The notes beneath the pieces were generated by a model. That model saw only the letters and a list, made by a program, of their open reading frames with translations. It had not been told where the DNA came from and did not search any database. The position numbers and the translations under genes were made by a program. From Pantoea sp. Cy-639 (GTDB taxonomy: Bacteria; Pseudomonadota; Gammaproteobacteria; Pseudomonadales; Pseudomonadaceae), in the NCBI RefSeq assembly GCF_011752525.1, contig NZ_VWXI01000001.1, forward strand, positions 423,355 through 487,354: 64,000 nt of DNA, written 5' to 3'. Numbering within the stretch: the first letter of the stretch is position 1; each line of letters opens with the position of its first letter. Shown here piece by piece: positions 8,264-16,440 of this stretch.

Positions 8264-9880
8264 ATGACCACTCCCTCGCTGGCCAGCCAGGACACGCTGC
8301 CCATGCCCGATTCCCGCCCGCACCTGTCCCACCGTCCTGGCCGCGCCACCCTGATCCTGTTCTTCGGCCTGTTGCTCGCCGGCCTCGCCTACACCTTCTG
8401 GAGCCTCAAGCAGGACGTCAGCGCCAGCGGCACCCTGGTCACCACGGTCACGCCCTTCCTGCTGCTGGGGCTGGCGCTGCTGATCGCCCTGGGCTTCGAA
8501 TTCGTCAACGGCTTCCACGACACCGCCAACGCCGTGGCCACGGTGATCTATACCCACTCGCTGCCGGCTCCCGTGGCGGTGGTCTGGTCAGGGCTGTGCA
8601 ATTTCCTCGGCGTGCTGCTGTCCAGCGGCGCAGTGGCGTTCGGCATCATTGCCCTGCTGCCGGTCGAGCTGATCCTGCAGGTCGGCTCTTCGGCGGGCTT
8701 CGCCATGGTCTTCGCCCTGCTGCTGGCCGCGATCATCTGGAACCTCGGCACCTGGTGGCTGGGATTGCCGGCCTCGTCCTCGCACACGCTGATCGGCTCG
8801 ATCATCGGCGTGGGCGTGGCCAACGCGCTGATGCATGGCCGTGACGGTACCAGCGGGGTGGACTGGACCCAGGCCAGCAAGGTCGGCTACGCCTTGCTGT
8901 TCTCGCCCCTGATCGGTTTCGCCTGCGCCGCCCTGCTGCTGCTCGCCCTGCGCGCGCTGGTCAAGCGCCGCGAACTGTACCAGGCACCCGAGGGACAGAC
9001 CCCGCCACCGTGGTGGATTCGCGGCGTGCTGATCCTCACCTGTACCGGCGTGTCGTTCGCCCATGGCTCCAACGACGGACAGAAAGGCATGGGGCTGATC
9101 ATGCTGATCCTGGTCGGCACCCTGCCGATGGCCTACGCCCTGAACAAGACCATGCCCAACGAGCAGGCCCTGCAATTCTCGGCGGTCGCCGAGGTGACCC
9201 GCCAAGCCCTGGTGCGCAGCGCCCCGCAAGCGCCGCCGACGGATCCGCGCCAGGCCCTCACCGCGTTCATCTCCGAGCCCAAGGCCAGCCCTGAGCTGGT
9301 GCCGGCGCTGGCCGCGCTGACCGGCATGATCGGCGACGAGGTCAAGGGCTATGGCTCGCTCAAGCGTGTGCCGGCCGAAGCCATGGCCAACGTGCGCAAC
9401 GACATGTACCTGACCAGCGAGGCCATCCGCCTGCTCGACAAGCACCGCCTGGCCGCGTTCGATGCCGACACCCAGCGCCATGTGCAACTGTTCAAGCGTC
9501 AGCTCGACGATGCCACCCGCTACATCCCGCTGTGGGTCAAGGTGGCAGTGGCCATTGCCCTCGGCCTGGGCACCATGGTCGGCTGGCGACGCATCGTGGT
9601 GACGGTGGGCGAGAAGATCGGCAAGACCCACCTGAGCTATGCCCAGGGCGCTTCGGCGGAGGTGGTGGCGATGTGCACGATCGGCGCGGCGGACATGTTC
9701 GGCTTGCCGGTGTCGACCACCCATGTGCTGAGCTCGGGGGTGGCCGGGAGCATGGTCGCCAATGGCTCGGGGATCCAGCGCAAGACTCTGGTCAACCTGC
9801 TGATGGCCTGGGTGTTGACACTGCCGGCGGCGATGCTGCTGGCGGGGAGCCTGTACTGGCTGCTCAACCAGGTGTTCTGA
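8264..9880 (+). CDS. Inorganic phosphate transporter, PiT family
   Basis: A 538-residue inner-membrane phosphate:cation symporter of the PiT family. Both family signature repeats are present: GFEFVNGFHDTANAVAT near residue 75 and QGASAEVVAMCTIGAADMFGLPVSTTHV near residue 460, plus SSSHTLIGSIIG. About ten membrane spans flank a central hydrophilic loop (roughly residues 290-420). The N-terminal hydrophilic extension of about 30 residues is longer than in E. coli PitA. The ATG at 8264 has a GGAG site upstream. The gene stands alone and is followed by an inverted REP pair that may terminate it. Confidence 0.93.
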   Translation: MTTPSLASQDTLPMPDSRPHLSHRPGRATLILFFGLLLAGLAYTFWSLKQDVSASGTLVTTVTPFLLLGLALLIALGFEFVNGFHDTANAVATVIYTHSLPAPVAVVWSGLCNFLGVLLSSGAVAFGIIALLPVELILQVGSSAGFAMVFALLLAAIIWNLGTWWLGLPASSSHTLIGSIIGVGVANALMHGRDGTSGVDWTQASKVGYALLFSPLIGFACAALLLLALRALVKRRELYQAPEGQTPPPWWIRGVLILTCTGVSFAHGSNDGQKGMGLIMLILVGTLPMAYALNKTMPNEQALQFSAVAEVTRQALVRSAPQAPPTDPRQALTAFISEPKASPELVPALAALTGMIGDEVKGYGSLKRVPAEAMANVRNDMYLTSEAIRLLDKHRLAAFDADTQRHVQLFKRQLDDATRYIPLWVKVAVAIALGLGTMVGWRRIVVTVGEKIGKTHLSYAQGASAEVVAMCTIGAADMFGLPVSTTHVLSSGVAGSMVANGSGIQRKTLVNLLMAWVLTLPAAMLLAGSLYWLLNQVF

Positions 9881-9947
9881 GACGCCGGCTCAGGCTGGTT
9901 GGATGCACGCGGGGCAGGCCGTGGAAGGCGTGGTGCAGTTCATGGAA

Positions 9948-10023
9948 GAGGCGTGGGAGCGAGCTTGCCCCGCGATTGCCATGCCGGCCCTATCGCGGGG
10001 CAAGCCCGCTCCCACGTGCCTCT
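9948..10023. repeat. Inverted REP pair forming a long hairpin
   Basis: Two REP cores face each other: GTGGGAGCGAGCTTGCCCCG from 9953 and its near-perfect reverse complement ending at 10014, with a loop of about 15 bases. Flanking GAGGC and GCCTC extend the stem. This BIME-like structure lies between the convergent pitA and glutathione transferase genes and can act as a bidirectional terminator. Nothing else is seen from 9881 to 10058. Confidence 0.82.
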
Positions 10024-10058
10024 CGCCACACATTTGCTCTGCCCTGCACAGTTACGCG

Positions 10059-10754
10059 TCAGGCCGGAATCTTCAAGCCACGCTGCACGGCCGGGCGTTC
10101 GAGAAACGTCGCCAGCACCCGTTGCACTTGCTGGAACCGATCGAACTCCACCAGTTCGCGGGCGTTGTAGCGCTCCACCAGGTTGCGTACCCAGGGGAAG
10201 ATGGCGATATCGGCGATGCTGTAGTCGTCCACCATCCACTCGCGCCCCTGCAGATGCCGGTCCAGCACCCCGAGCAGACGCTTCGACTCGTTGACGTAGC
10301 GGTCGCGCGGACGCTTGTCCTCATAGTCCTTGCCGGCGAAGAAATGGAAGAACCCCACCTGGCCGAACATCGGCCCGATGCCAGCCATCTGGAACATCAG
10401 CCATTGCAGCGTCTGGTAACGCTGAGCCGGCTCCTGGCTCAGCAACTGGCCGCTTTTTTCCGCCAGGTACTGCAGGATCGCCCCCGACTCGAACAGCGCC
10501 AGCGGCTGGCCACCGGGACCGTCGGGATCGAGGATCGCCGGGATCTTGTTGTTGGCGCTCAGCGAGATGAATGCCGGGGTCAGTTGGTCCTCGCTGTCGA
10601 AGCTGATCTTGTGCACCTCGTAGGGCAGGCCGATCTCCTCGAGCATGATCGAGACCTTGACACCGTTGGGCGTGGCCAACGAGTAGAGCTGCAGTCGCTC
10701 GGGGTGGCTGGCTGGCCATTTGCGGGTAATGGGGAACGCGGAAAGATCGGTCAT
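10059..10754 (-). CDS. Glutathione S-transferase, YfcG/YghU-like (Nu class)
   Basis: A 231-residue cytoplasmic glutathione transferase. The N-terminal thioredoxin-like domain contains LYSLATPNGVKVSIMLEE and NNKIPAILDPDG, with FESGAILQYLAEK as the glutathione-contact block. The C-terminal helical domain runs from about residue 105 and includes DYSIADIAIFPWV. The TPNG motif is typical of Nu-class enzymes such as YfcG and YghU, which act as disulfide-bond reductases. The ATG at 10754 fits the family N-terminus. It ends near the REP pair and follows the GNAT gene on the same strand with a gap of 24 bases. Confidence 0.88.
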   Translation of the reverse strand: MTDLSAFPITRKWPASHPERLQLYSLATPNGVKVSIMLEEIGLPYEVHKISFDSEDQLTPAFISLSANNKIPAILDPDGPGGQPLALFESGAILQYLAEKSGQLLSQEPAQRYQTLQWLMFQMAGIGPMFGQVGFFHFFAGKDYEDKRPRDRYVNESKRLLGVLDRHLQGREWMVDDYSIADIAIFPWVRNLVERYNARELVEFDRFQQVQRVLATFLERPAVQRGLKIPA

Positions 10755-10778
10755 GGGCAGGCCTTGCGCAGTGAGTAA

Positions 10779-11294
10779 TCAGGAAAGTTCAGGACGACGA
10801 ACCATCACCCAGTCGCGGTGACGCTCCTCGCCGCAGGGAAAGATCGCCTCGCCCACCTTGCCAAAGCCATTGCGCTGGTAGAAGCGGATGGCCCGGGCGT
10901 TGCGTTCATTGACGGTCAGGCGCACCGCGCCTTGGGTATACGCCAGGGTGGCGTCGAGCAACTGCTGTGCGCCACCCTGCCCGTGAGCCTCGGGCAGCAC
11001 GTAGCAACGGGAGATTTCCACCAGCGGGTCGGCGTCGGGGATACCCAACGTGCCGGGCGCCAGGTCGAGCATGCTGTAGCCCAGCACCCGGCCATCCTGC
11101 TCGAGCACCAGCAGGCGCTTGTGCGGATCGCGCAGGTGCGCCAGGAAGTGCTCGGGCTGCAGGTTGTCGGCAATGTAGTGCCGCTGCGCGGCGGGTGCGC
11201 TGTCGGGCGGGCTGGCCAGGGCGAAGGTGGCCTGGCCGACCTGGCTCAGGGCAGCGCAGTCATCGCCGTGGGCCGGGCGGATCTGGTAGGGCAT
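10779..11294 (-). CDS. GNAT-family N-acetyltransferase
   Basis: A 171-residue GNAT acetyltransferase. The cofactor site is ISRCYVLPEAHGQGGAQQLL, and the C-terminal block NERNARAIRFYQRNGFGKVG is typical of the fold. The ATG at 11294 has a clear AGGAAG ribosome site, so I prefer it to longer forms. The substrate is unknown; the family includes amino-acid, polyamine and protein acetylases. It is likely co-transcribed with the downstream glutathione transferase. Confidence 0.87.
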   Translation of the reverse strand: MPYQIRPAHGDDCAALSQVGQATFALASPPDSAPAAQRHYIADNLQPEHFLAHLRDPHKRLLVLEQDGRVLGYSMLDLAPGTLGIPDADPLVEISRCYVLPEAHGQGGAQQLLDATLAYTQGAVRLTVNERNARAIRFYQRNGFGKVGEAIFPCGEERHRDWVMVRRPELS

Positions 11295-11401
11295 GGCAAC
11301 TTCCTGTCGGGCATCCGGATCGACTCCGACAATGCCAGCCCTGCCCGGGCGCTGCAAATGAAAAGGCGACCCGGCTCACACCGGATCGCCTGCTTATCGC
11401 C

Positions 11402-12178
11402 TCAACGCGCTCTCACGACCTCCGAGCCCTGGGAGATGATCACCTCGACGCGGCGGTTGAGATGCCGCGAATGCGCGCCGTTGCTCGCCACCGGATAGGC
11501 CTTGCCGTAGCCGCGGGTCGCGATACGCGCGCGATCCACCCCCTGGCGCTGCAAGGCGCGAGATACCGACTCTGCACGATTTTCCGACAACCGCTGGTTC
11601 AGTTCATTGCCCCCGGTGGAGTCGGTAAAGCCTTCGATCCGCACCTTGCGCTCTGGGTTTTCGCTCAGGAACCTCGCCAGGCGCTGGATATCATCGTGGC
11701 TACGGTCGCTCAGCTCGGCGCTGCCGGTCTTGAACAGCACATCACCGAAGGTCACCACGGTGCCCCGCTCGGTCTGTTCGACCTTGTCGGCCTTGAGTGC
11801 CTTCAAGGCGTTGAGCTGGGCGGTACGTACATCCAGTTGCGCCTTGGCACGCTCGGCCTCGACGCCCTTGAGCTTCGCCTCGGCCAGGCGTCGGTCGATG
11901 ACCGCATTGGCAGTGTCGGTCTTGCTCTTGGCCTCGTAAGCAAGTTCCTCCACCTCAGGCGACTTGCGATTGACCTGCGAGGCGGCTTCGGCTCGCTGCA
12001 GCGCGGCTTGTGCCTGCTGGGTTTCCAAGGCTGCCAGGCGGTGCGACTCAGGTTTGCCCTGCAACGCCGTGAAGGCCTCGCGGGCGTCCACCAGTTGCGG
12101 ATTCTCCGGCGTGGCGGCACAACCCGCGAGCATCAGTGCAAGCACGGACAGGGCTGGAAGCAGATGGTTCTTCGACAT
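11402..12178 (-). CDS. OmpA-family outer-membrane lipoprotein with DUF4398 region
   Basis: A 258-residue lipoprotein. The signal ends with the lipobox LMLAGC, then comes a helical DUF4398-like segment (roughly residues 30-130, rich in Ala, Glu and Lys), and then an OmpA peptidoglycan-binding domain: GDVLFKTGSAELS and GFTDSTGGNELNQRLSENRA near residues 150-205. It probably links the outer membrane to peptidoglycan. The ATG at 12178 is the only start that gives a proper lipoprotein signal. It follows a second, shorter DUF4398 lipoprotein by 13 bases in one operon. Confidence 0.9.
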   Translation of the reverse strand: MSKNHLLPALSVLALMLAGCAATPENPQLVDAREAFTALQGKPESHRLAALETQQAQAALQRAEAASQVNRKSPEVEELAYEAKSKTDTANAVIDRRLAEAKLKGVEAERAKAQLDVRTAQLNALKALKADKVEQTERGTVVTFGDVLFKTGSAELSDRSHDDIQRLARFLSENPERKVRIEGFTDSTGGNELNQRLSENRAESVSRALQRQGVDRARIATRGYGKAYPVASNGAHSRHLNRRVEVIISQGSEVVRAR

Positions 12179-12191
12179 GATGGTTTCCTTC

Positions 12192-12587
12192 TCAGTGGGC
12201 AGGCTTGTCAGTGGAGAGACCAGACGCCTGGAGCCCCTCTTTACGGATATCGTCCACGGCCTTCTTCGCTTCCTTCGCGTGCTCATCGGCCTTGGCCGCG
12301 CCGGCCTCGGCCTCTGCTGCGACGGCATCTGCCCGGGCACGCTTGGCCAGGCGAACGACTTCGTCGTAGTTTTTCTCGCCCAGTGCCCGATCCATGGCAC
12401 TGAGGTTGCCTTGCGCCGAGTGCATCCGCACTGGTGAGTACTGGGTGGCGTCGGCGGCAACCGCGCGGTTGACGGCGCTACGGGCGAGTTCGATCTGTTC
12501 GGTAGGCACCAGCGCACTGGCACACCCGCCAAGGACCAAGAGCAGGCCGGCCAGCGGCAACGTCTTGCGGTTGAATGGGACACGCAT
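12192..12587 (-). CDS. DUF4398-domain small lipoprotein
   Basis: A 131-residue lipoprotein with signal and lipobox LLLVLGGC (Cys at about residue 22). The rest is a helical, Ala-rich DUF4398 domain with a short repeat-like lysine-rich end. Function is unknown; proteins of this type commonly sit beside an OmpA-domain lipoprotein, as here. The start at 12587 has a strong AAGGAGC ribosome site. It is the first gene of a two-gene operon with the OmpA-like lipoprotein. Confidence 0.85.
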   Translation of the reverse strand: MRVPFNRKTLPLAGLLLVLGGCASALVPTEQIELARSAVNRAVAADATQYSPVRMHSAQGNLSAMDRALGEKNYDEVVRLAKRARADAVAAEAEAGAAKADEHAKEAKKAVDDIRKEGLQASGLSTDKPAH

Positions 12588-13085
12588 GGAAAAGCTCCTT
12601 TGCTGCGCTCGCAGACCGGTGACCGGCGAGCGACGCTCGTCAGCGGAACAGGTCTGAGAATGTGGGAAATGTCTGGATTGCTCGTCATAAAGCTTATTGA
12701 GACCTGGTGCCATGGTCCTTTTCGGCATAAGGAAATTGAGAGCAACCAAGACAGACTGTTTCGAAAACGGCATCAGACTATTCCCAGCAAACAGGCAACC
12801 GAATAGGACTTTTCGCAATCGACCTGTAAGGTTTTTCAACAAACGACCACGCCCTCCCCTCCGAGACTGGCCGGTGACTTGCTGGTGTCCAGAGGGGTAG
12901 GCTGTTTTGCGTCTTGCAGGGTATTTCCGTTGGGTATGATGCCTTCTCCAATCCGAGCCGCTATTACGTCGGAATGACGCTTGCTGACGGTAGGATTTCG
13001 ACTGGAAAGGCGTCTACTGACAAAAATATCAGGTGGCTCCCCTGTAACGGCAGACCGAAACAGGGGCTAAGCGTGGTTGCAAGCA
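12588..13085. other. 498-base gene-free stretch, relatively A+T rich
   Basis: No convincing gene is seen. The left part holds the promoter region of the lipoprotein pair. An open frame at 12914-13108 on the plus strand lacks a ribosome site and family features and runs into the thioesterase gene, so I do not call it. The base composition is lower in G+C than its neighbours, which could mean an old insertion or the remains of a lost gene. Confidence 0.5.
13039..13066 (-). terminator. Possible terminator of the thioesterase gene
   Basis: CCCCTGT (13039-13045) and ACAGGGG (13060-13066) form a 7-base-pair stem with a 14-base loop, 20 bases beyond the stop of the minus-strand thioesterase gene. 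On the minus strand a T-rich stretch (ATATTTTTG) follows about 10 bases later. The long loop makes this only a moderate candidate. Confidence 0.4.
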
Positions 13086-13583
13086 TCAACCCTGCTGATG
13101 GGCCTTGAGCTTGAGTTTTTCGGTGTCGACCCGTACGAACACCGAATCGGCGAGTACCGTCAGCACGTCACCGGCCCAGACCTCGCAGATCACCCGGCTC
13201 TTGCGCCCGACCTCGCCTTCGACCCGCGCCTTGAGCAGCAACTCGACGCCCATCGGCGTGGGTTTGAGGTAAGTCAGCCCGAGCTGGCCGGTAACACAGT
13301 CGATCCGCGGCAAGCTGCCTGCCTCGCGGCCTTCGGCCCGGTAGTGGTAGGCCATCGCGGTCCAGTTCGAATGACAGTCCACCAGCATCGCCAGCAACCC
13401 GCCATAGACCAGGCCCGGCCAGCCGGTAAAGGTTTCGTCGGGGGCATGGCGGCACAGCAGGTGAATGCCATCGGTGTCCCAGTGGCTCTGCAGGTGCAGG
13501 CCGCTGGGGTGGGAACAGCCGCAGCCGTAGCAGACACCTTCGGGGGCGGCCAGGGCTTGCAGGGAGGGGGATTGCAGGGTCAT
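13086..13583 (-). CDS. PaaI-type hotdog thioesterase
   Basis: A 165-residue protein of the hotdog-fold thioesterase type. The blocks CYGCGCSHPSGLHL (N-terminal cysteine cluster), FTGWPGLVYGGLLAMLVDCHS and LTYLKPTPMGVELLLKARV match PaaI-like acyl-CoA thioesterases. GGLLAMLVD is the segment that normally carries the catalytic acid on the hotdog helix. The ATG at 13583 begins at a normal family N-terminus. Substrate is unknown. The gene stands alone. Confidence 0.8.
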   Translation of the reverse strand: MTLQSPSLQALAAPEGVCYGCGCSHPSGLHLQSHWDTDGIHLLCRHAPDETFTGWPGLVYGGLLAMLVDCHSNWTAMAYHYRAEGREAGSLPRIDCVTGQLGLTYLKPTPMGVELLLKARVEGEVGRKSRVICEVWAGDVLTVLADSVFVRVDTEKLKLKAHQQG

Positions 13584-13707
13584 ACGCGTCCTTGGCTTGT
13601 TGGAATTGGAACAGGAAGCAGCGCCCGATGTTAACGCCCTGCCCGGCCGACGCCAATGCACGCGCCCATGACCGGCTCATGGGCGCGGGTCGGCCAACGG
13701 TCGCGAC

Positions 13708-15093
13708 TCAGGCCGTCTGCGCCAGGCCCTGGCGATTACCGCGCTGGGTCAGCGACACCAGCAGGATGAACAGCGTCACCCCGGCCGTCATCAAGGTCTC
13801 GTAGCGGTAGGCATCGCTGAACAGCATGTAGCCCAGCACCAGGACGATGGTGCCGATCACCAGCCAGGTCAGCCAGGGGAACAGCCACATCTTCAGCTCC
13901 AGCGGGCGCCCTTCGCGCTCGGCACGGGCACGCATGCGCAACTGCGACACGGCGATGACCAGGTACACCAGCAACGCGATGGCGCCAGTGGTCGACAACA
14001 GGAAGCCGAACACCTTGCCAGGGAACACGTAGTTGACGAAACAACCCGCGAAACCGGCCAAGGTCGAGAGGATGACCGCCACGGTCGGCACGCCAGCCCC
14101 GGAGATACGCCGGGTCATGCCCAGGGCCTGCCCGCGCGCGCCCAGCGAGTAGAGCATGCGCGAAGCGGTGTACAGCCCGGAGTTCATGCAACTGGTGACC
14201 GCCACCAGCACCACCAGGTCGACCAGCAGCTTGGCGCCTGGCACGTTGAGCACCTCCAGCACCCGCTGGAACGAACCGACCGCCTTGAGCCCCGGGTCAT
14301 TCCAGGCCACCAGCGACACCACCAGGAAGATCGACGCCAGGTAGAAGATGGCGATGCGGTACACCACCAGGTTGGTGGCGCGGCGGATCTTCTCCTTCGG
14401 GTTGGCAGTCTCGTCGGCGGCGATGGTGACGATCTCGGCGCCGAAGAACGAGAAGATGGTGATCAGCACGCCGCCCAGCACGGTGCCGAAGCCATTGGGC
14501 ATGAAGCCCCCGTTGTCCCACAGGCGGCTGACGCCGGACACCTCGGCCAATGGCCAGGCACCGAACACCGCCAGGCTGCAGACCACGATGAAGGCGATGA
14601 TCGCCACCACCTTGACCAGCGCGAACCAGTACTCGAAGGCGCCGAAGTTCTTCACGCTGACCAGGTTGGTGCCTGACAGCACGACCATGATCAGGAACGC
14701 GAACAGCCACGACGGCACACCCGGGAAGTAGGCGTGGAGGATATCCGCGCCGGCGATGGCCTCGACCGGAATGATCAGCACCCAGAACCACCAGTACAGC
14801 CAGCCAATGGTGAAGCCTGCCCAGGGGCCGATGGCCTCCGAGGCGTAGGTGGAGAACGAGCCGCTGTTGGGGTTGGCGATGGCCATCTCGCCGAGCATGC
14901 GCATCACCAGCAGCACCAGCAGGCCGGTCATGGCGTAGGAGATCAGGATCGCCGGGCCGGCAGTGGCGATGGCGTTGGAGGAGCCGATGAACAAGCCGGC
15001 GCCGATGATGCCGGCGATGGAGATCATCGACACCTGACGCGAAGTCAGGCCGTGCTGCAGGGAACGCTGTTTCTTGTTGTCTGGCAATGCCAT
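13708..15093 (-). CDS. Amino acid permease, APC superfamily (GabP-like)
   Basis: A 461-residue inner-membrane amino acid transporter with about 12 membrane spans. The amino acid transport signature is visible: LTSRQVSMISIAGIIGAGLF, then SGSFSTYASEAIGPWAGF near residue 80. It resembles GABA and aromatic amino acid permeases of pseudomonads. It diverges from a LysR gene that is followed by a 4-aminobutyrate-type aminotransferase, so GABA or another omega-amino acid is a reasonable but unproved substrate. Confidence 0.88.
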   Translation of the reverse strand: MALPDNKKQRSLQHGLTSRQVSMISIAGIIGAGLFIGSSNAIATAGPAILISYAMTGLLVLLVMRMLGEMAIANPNSGSFSTYASEAIGPWAGFTIGWLYWWFWVLIIPVEAIAGADILHAYFPGVPSWLFAFLIMVVLSGTNLVSVKNFGAFEYWFALVKVVAIIAFIVVCSLAVFGAWPLAEVSGVSRLWDNGGFMPNGFGTVLGGVLITIFSFFGAEIVTIAADETANPKEKIRRATNLVVYRIAIFYLASIFLVVSLVAWNDPGLKAVGSFQRVLEVLNVPGAKLLVDLVVLVAVTSCMNSGLYTASRMLYSLGARGQALGMTRRISGAGVPTVAVILSTLAGFAGCFVNYVFPGKVFGFLLSTTGAIALLVYLVIAVSQLRMRARAEREGRPLELKMWLFPWLTWLVIGTIVLVLGYMLFSDAYRYETLMTAGVTLFILLVSLTQRGNRQGLAQTA

Positions 15094-15270
15094 GGAGAAC
15101 CCTCGGGTGGGTCGATCGTCGCAAGGGCGGCGATGAGTCTGAGCAGATTTGTTGTAGGTCTTTGCTGCTGGTTCTTGTTGTTCTTGATCCTGTGGGAGCC
15201 CACTCCCGCACCCCAGTGGCGTGCCTGAAAAGTTGTCCTTTGCGTTTGTCAGGGCACCGGGTTGTCATCG

Positions 15271-15284
15271 TTGACCGAGGTCAG
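15271..15284. promoter_or_regulatory. ANR-like box in the permease/LysR divergent region
   Basis: TTGACCGAGGTCAG matches the ANR/FNR pattern TTGAYnnnnRTCAA at 9 of 10 defined positions, and it repeats the 13-base sequence found before pitA at 8181. It lies in the 290-base region between the divergent permease and LysR genes. No well-placed -10 box is obvious for either direction. The rest of the region holds an A+T-rich tract (15285-15300) and a degenerate REP-like GTGGGAGCCC near 15193. Confidence 0.35.
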
Positions 15285-15383
15285 TATTAATTTATTTAGA
15301 GCGGGTCAACAAACGACCTTTTCGAAGCACATCATTCTCCAAAAGAATGAACTTCTTCCATTTTCGCGGGATAACCCTTCGTC

Positions 15384-16280
15384 ATGTCCAAGCGCCTGAT
15401 GCCCTCCTCCACCGCCCTGCAGTGCTTCGAGGCAGCCGCCCGCCACCTCAGCTTCACGCGTGCGGCACAGGAGCTGCACCTGACCCAGAGCGCGGTGAGC
15501 AAGCAGGTGGCGCAGCTCGAAGACATGCTCGCCCACCCGCTGTTCCAGCGCATTCGCCGGCGCCTGCACCTGACGCCGGCCGGCGCGCTGTACCTCGCCG
15601 AGGTGAACAAGATCCTCACCCAGATCGACATCTCCAGCCGCTACATCCTCAGCTACGGCGACGAGACCGAGGTCCTGCGCATCGCCACCCAGCCGACCTT
15701 CGGCGCGCGCTGGCTGGTGCCCAGGCTCAAGGGCTTCGGCGATCGCCACCCGCGCATCCACCTGGACATACGCAACGAGCTGGAACCGTTCGACCTGGTG
15801 CAGGCCAAGGCCGATATCGCGTTCTTCTTCGGCAAGGGCACCTGGCCGGGGGCGACCTGTATCGAACTGTTCAGCGAGGAAGTGGTGCCGGTGTGCGCCC
15901 CACAGTTGCTGGAGCAACGGCGCTTCGCCAGCGCCGGGGAACTGGCCGAGCATCGCCTGCTGCAATGCGCCTCGCGTCCGGAGGCCTGGCACGAGTGGTT
16001 CCTTGGCCTGGGGCTGCATAGCCAGAACAGCTACCACGGACCGCGCTTCGACACGTTCTACCTGTGCATCCGGGCGGCCATCTCCGGCTGCGGAATAGCC
16101 CTGATCCCGCGCTACCTGGTCGCCGAGGAACTGGCCGAGGGCAAGCTGGTGGTGGCCTGGGATCACCCGGTGCAGAGCAAGGGCCGGCATTTCATGGCCC
16201 ATGCCGAACATGCCGCCGAAGTGCCCAAGGTGCGGGCATTCGTCGAGTGGATTCACGAGCGGGTGGCGCAGGCGGACTGA
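15384..16280 (+). CDS. LysR-family transcriptional regulator (GcvA-like)
   Basis: A 298-residue LysR regulator. The N-terminal winged helix contains CFEAAARHLSFTRAAQELHLTQSAVSKQVAQLE (residues about 14-46), followed by a linker and a type-2 periplasmic-binding-like effector domain. The form resembles GcvA/AmpR-type members. It diverges from the amino acid permease and precedes the aminotransferase by 160 bases, so it probably controls uptake and use of one amino compound. The ATG at 15384 fits the family start, although no strong ribosome site is seen. Confidence 0.9.
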   Translation: MSKRLMPSSTALQCFEAAARHLSFTRAAQELHLTQSAVSKQVAQLEDMLAHPLFQRIRRRLHLTPAGALYLAEVNKILTQIDISSRYILSYGDETEVLRIATQPTFGARWLVPRLKGFGDRHPRIHLDIRNELEPFDLVQAKADIAFFFGKGTWPGATCIELFSEEVVPVCAPQLLEQRRFASAGELAEHRLLQCASRPEAWHEWFLGLGLHSQNSYHGPRFDTFYLCIRAAISGCGIALIPRYLVAEELAEGKLVVAWDHPVQSKGRHFMAHAEHAAEVPKVRAFVEWIHERVAQAD

Positions 16281-16440
16281 AGACCTGCGCGGGACAATGC
16301 TCGCATGTGTTGCATGGAAAGCGGCCTTGCCCGCGAAAGTTCACGAATTCAAGGAATGATCGCAATCCAATAATTCGTTTGCGCAAGGCCTCCGCGGCAC
16401 GCTTCGATAGTCATCAAATCGAACAACAGGCCGCCTGCAG

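Noticed and set aside
12914..13108. 64-residue open frame
   Set aside because: No ribosome site or conserved look, and it crosses into the thioesterase gene.
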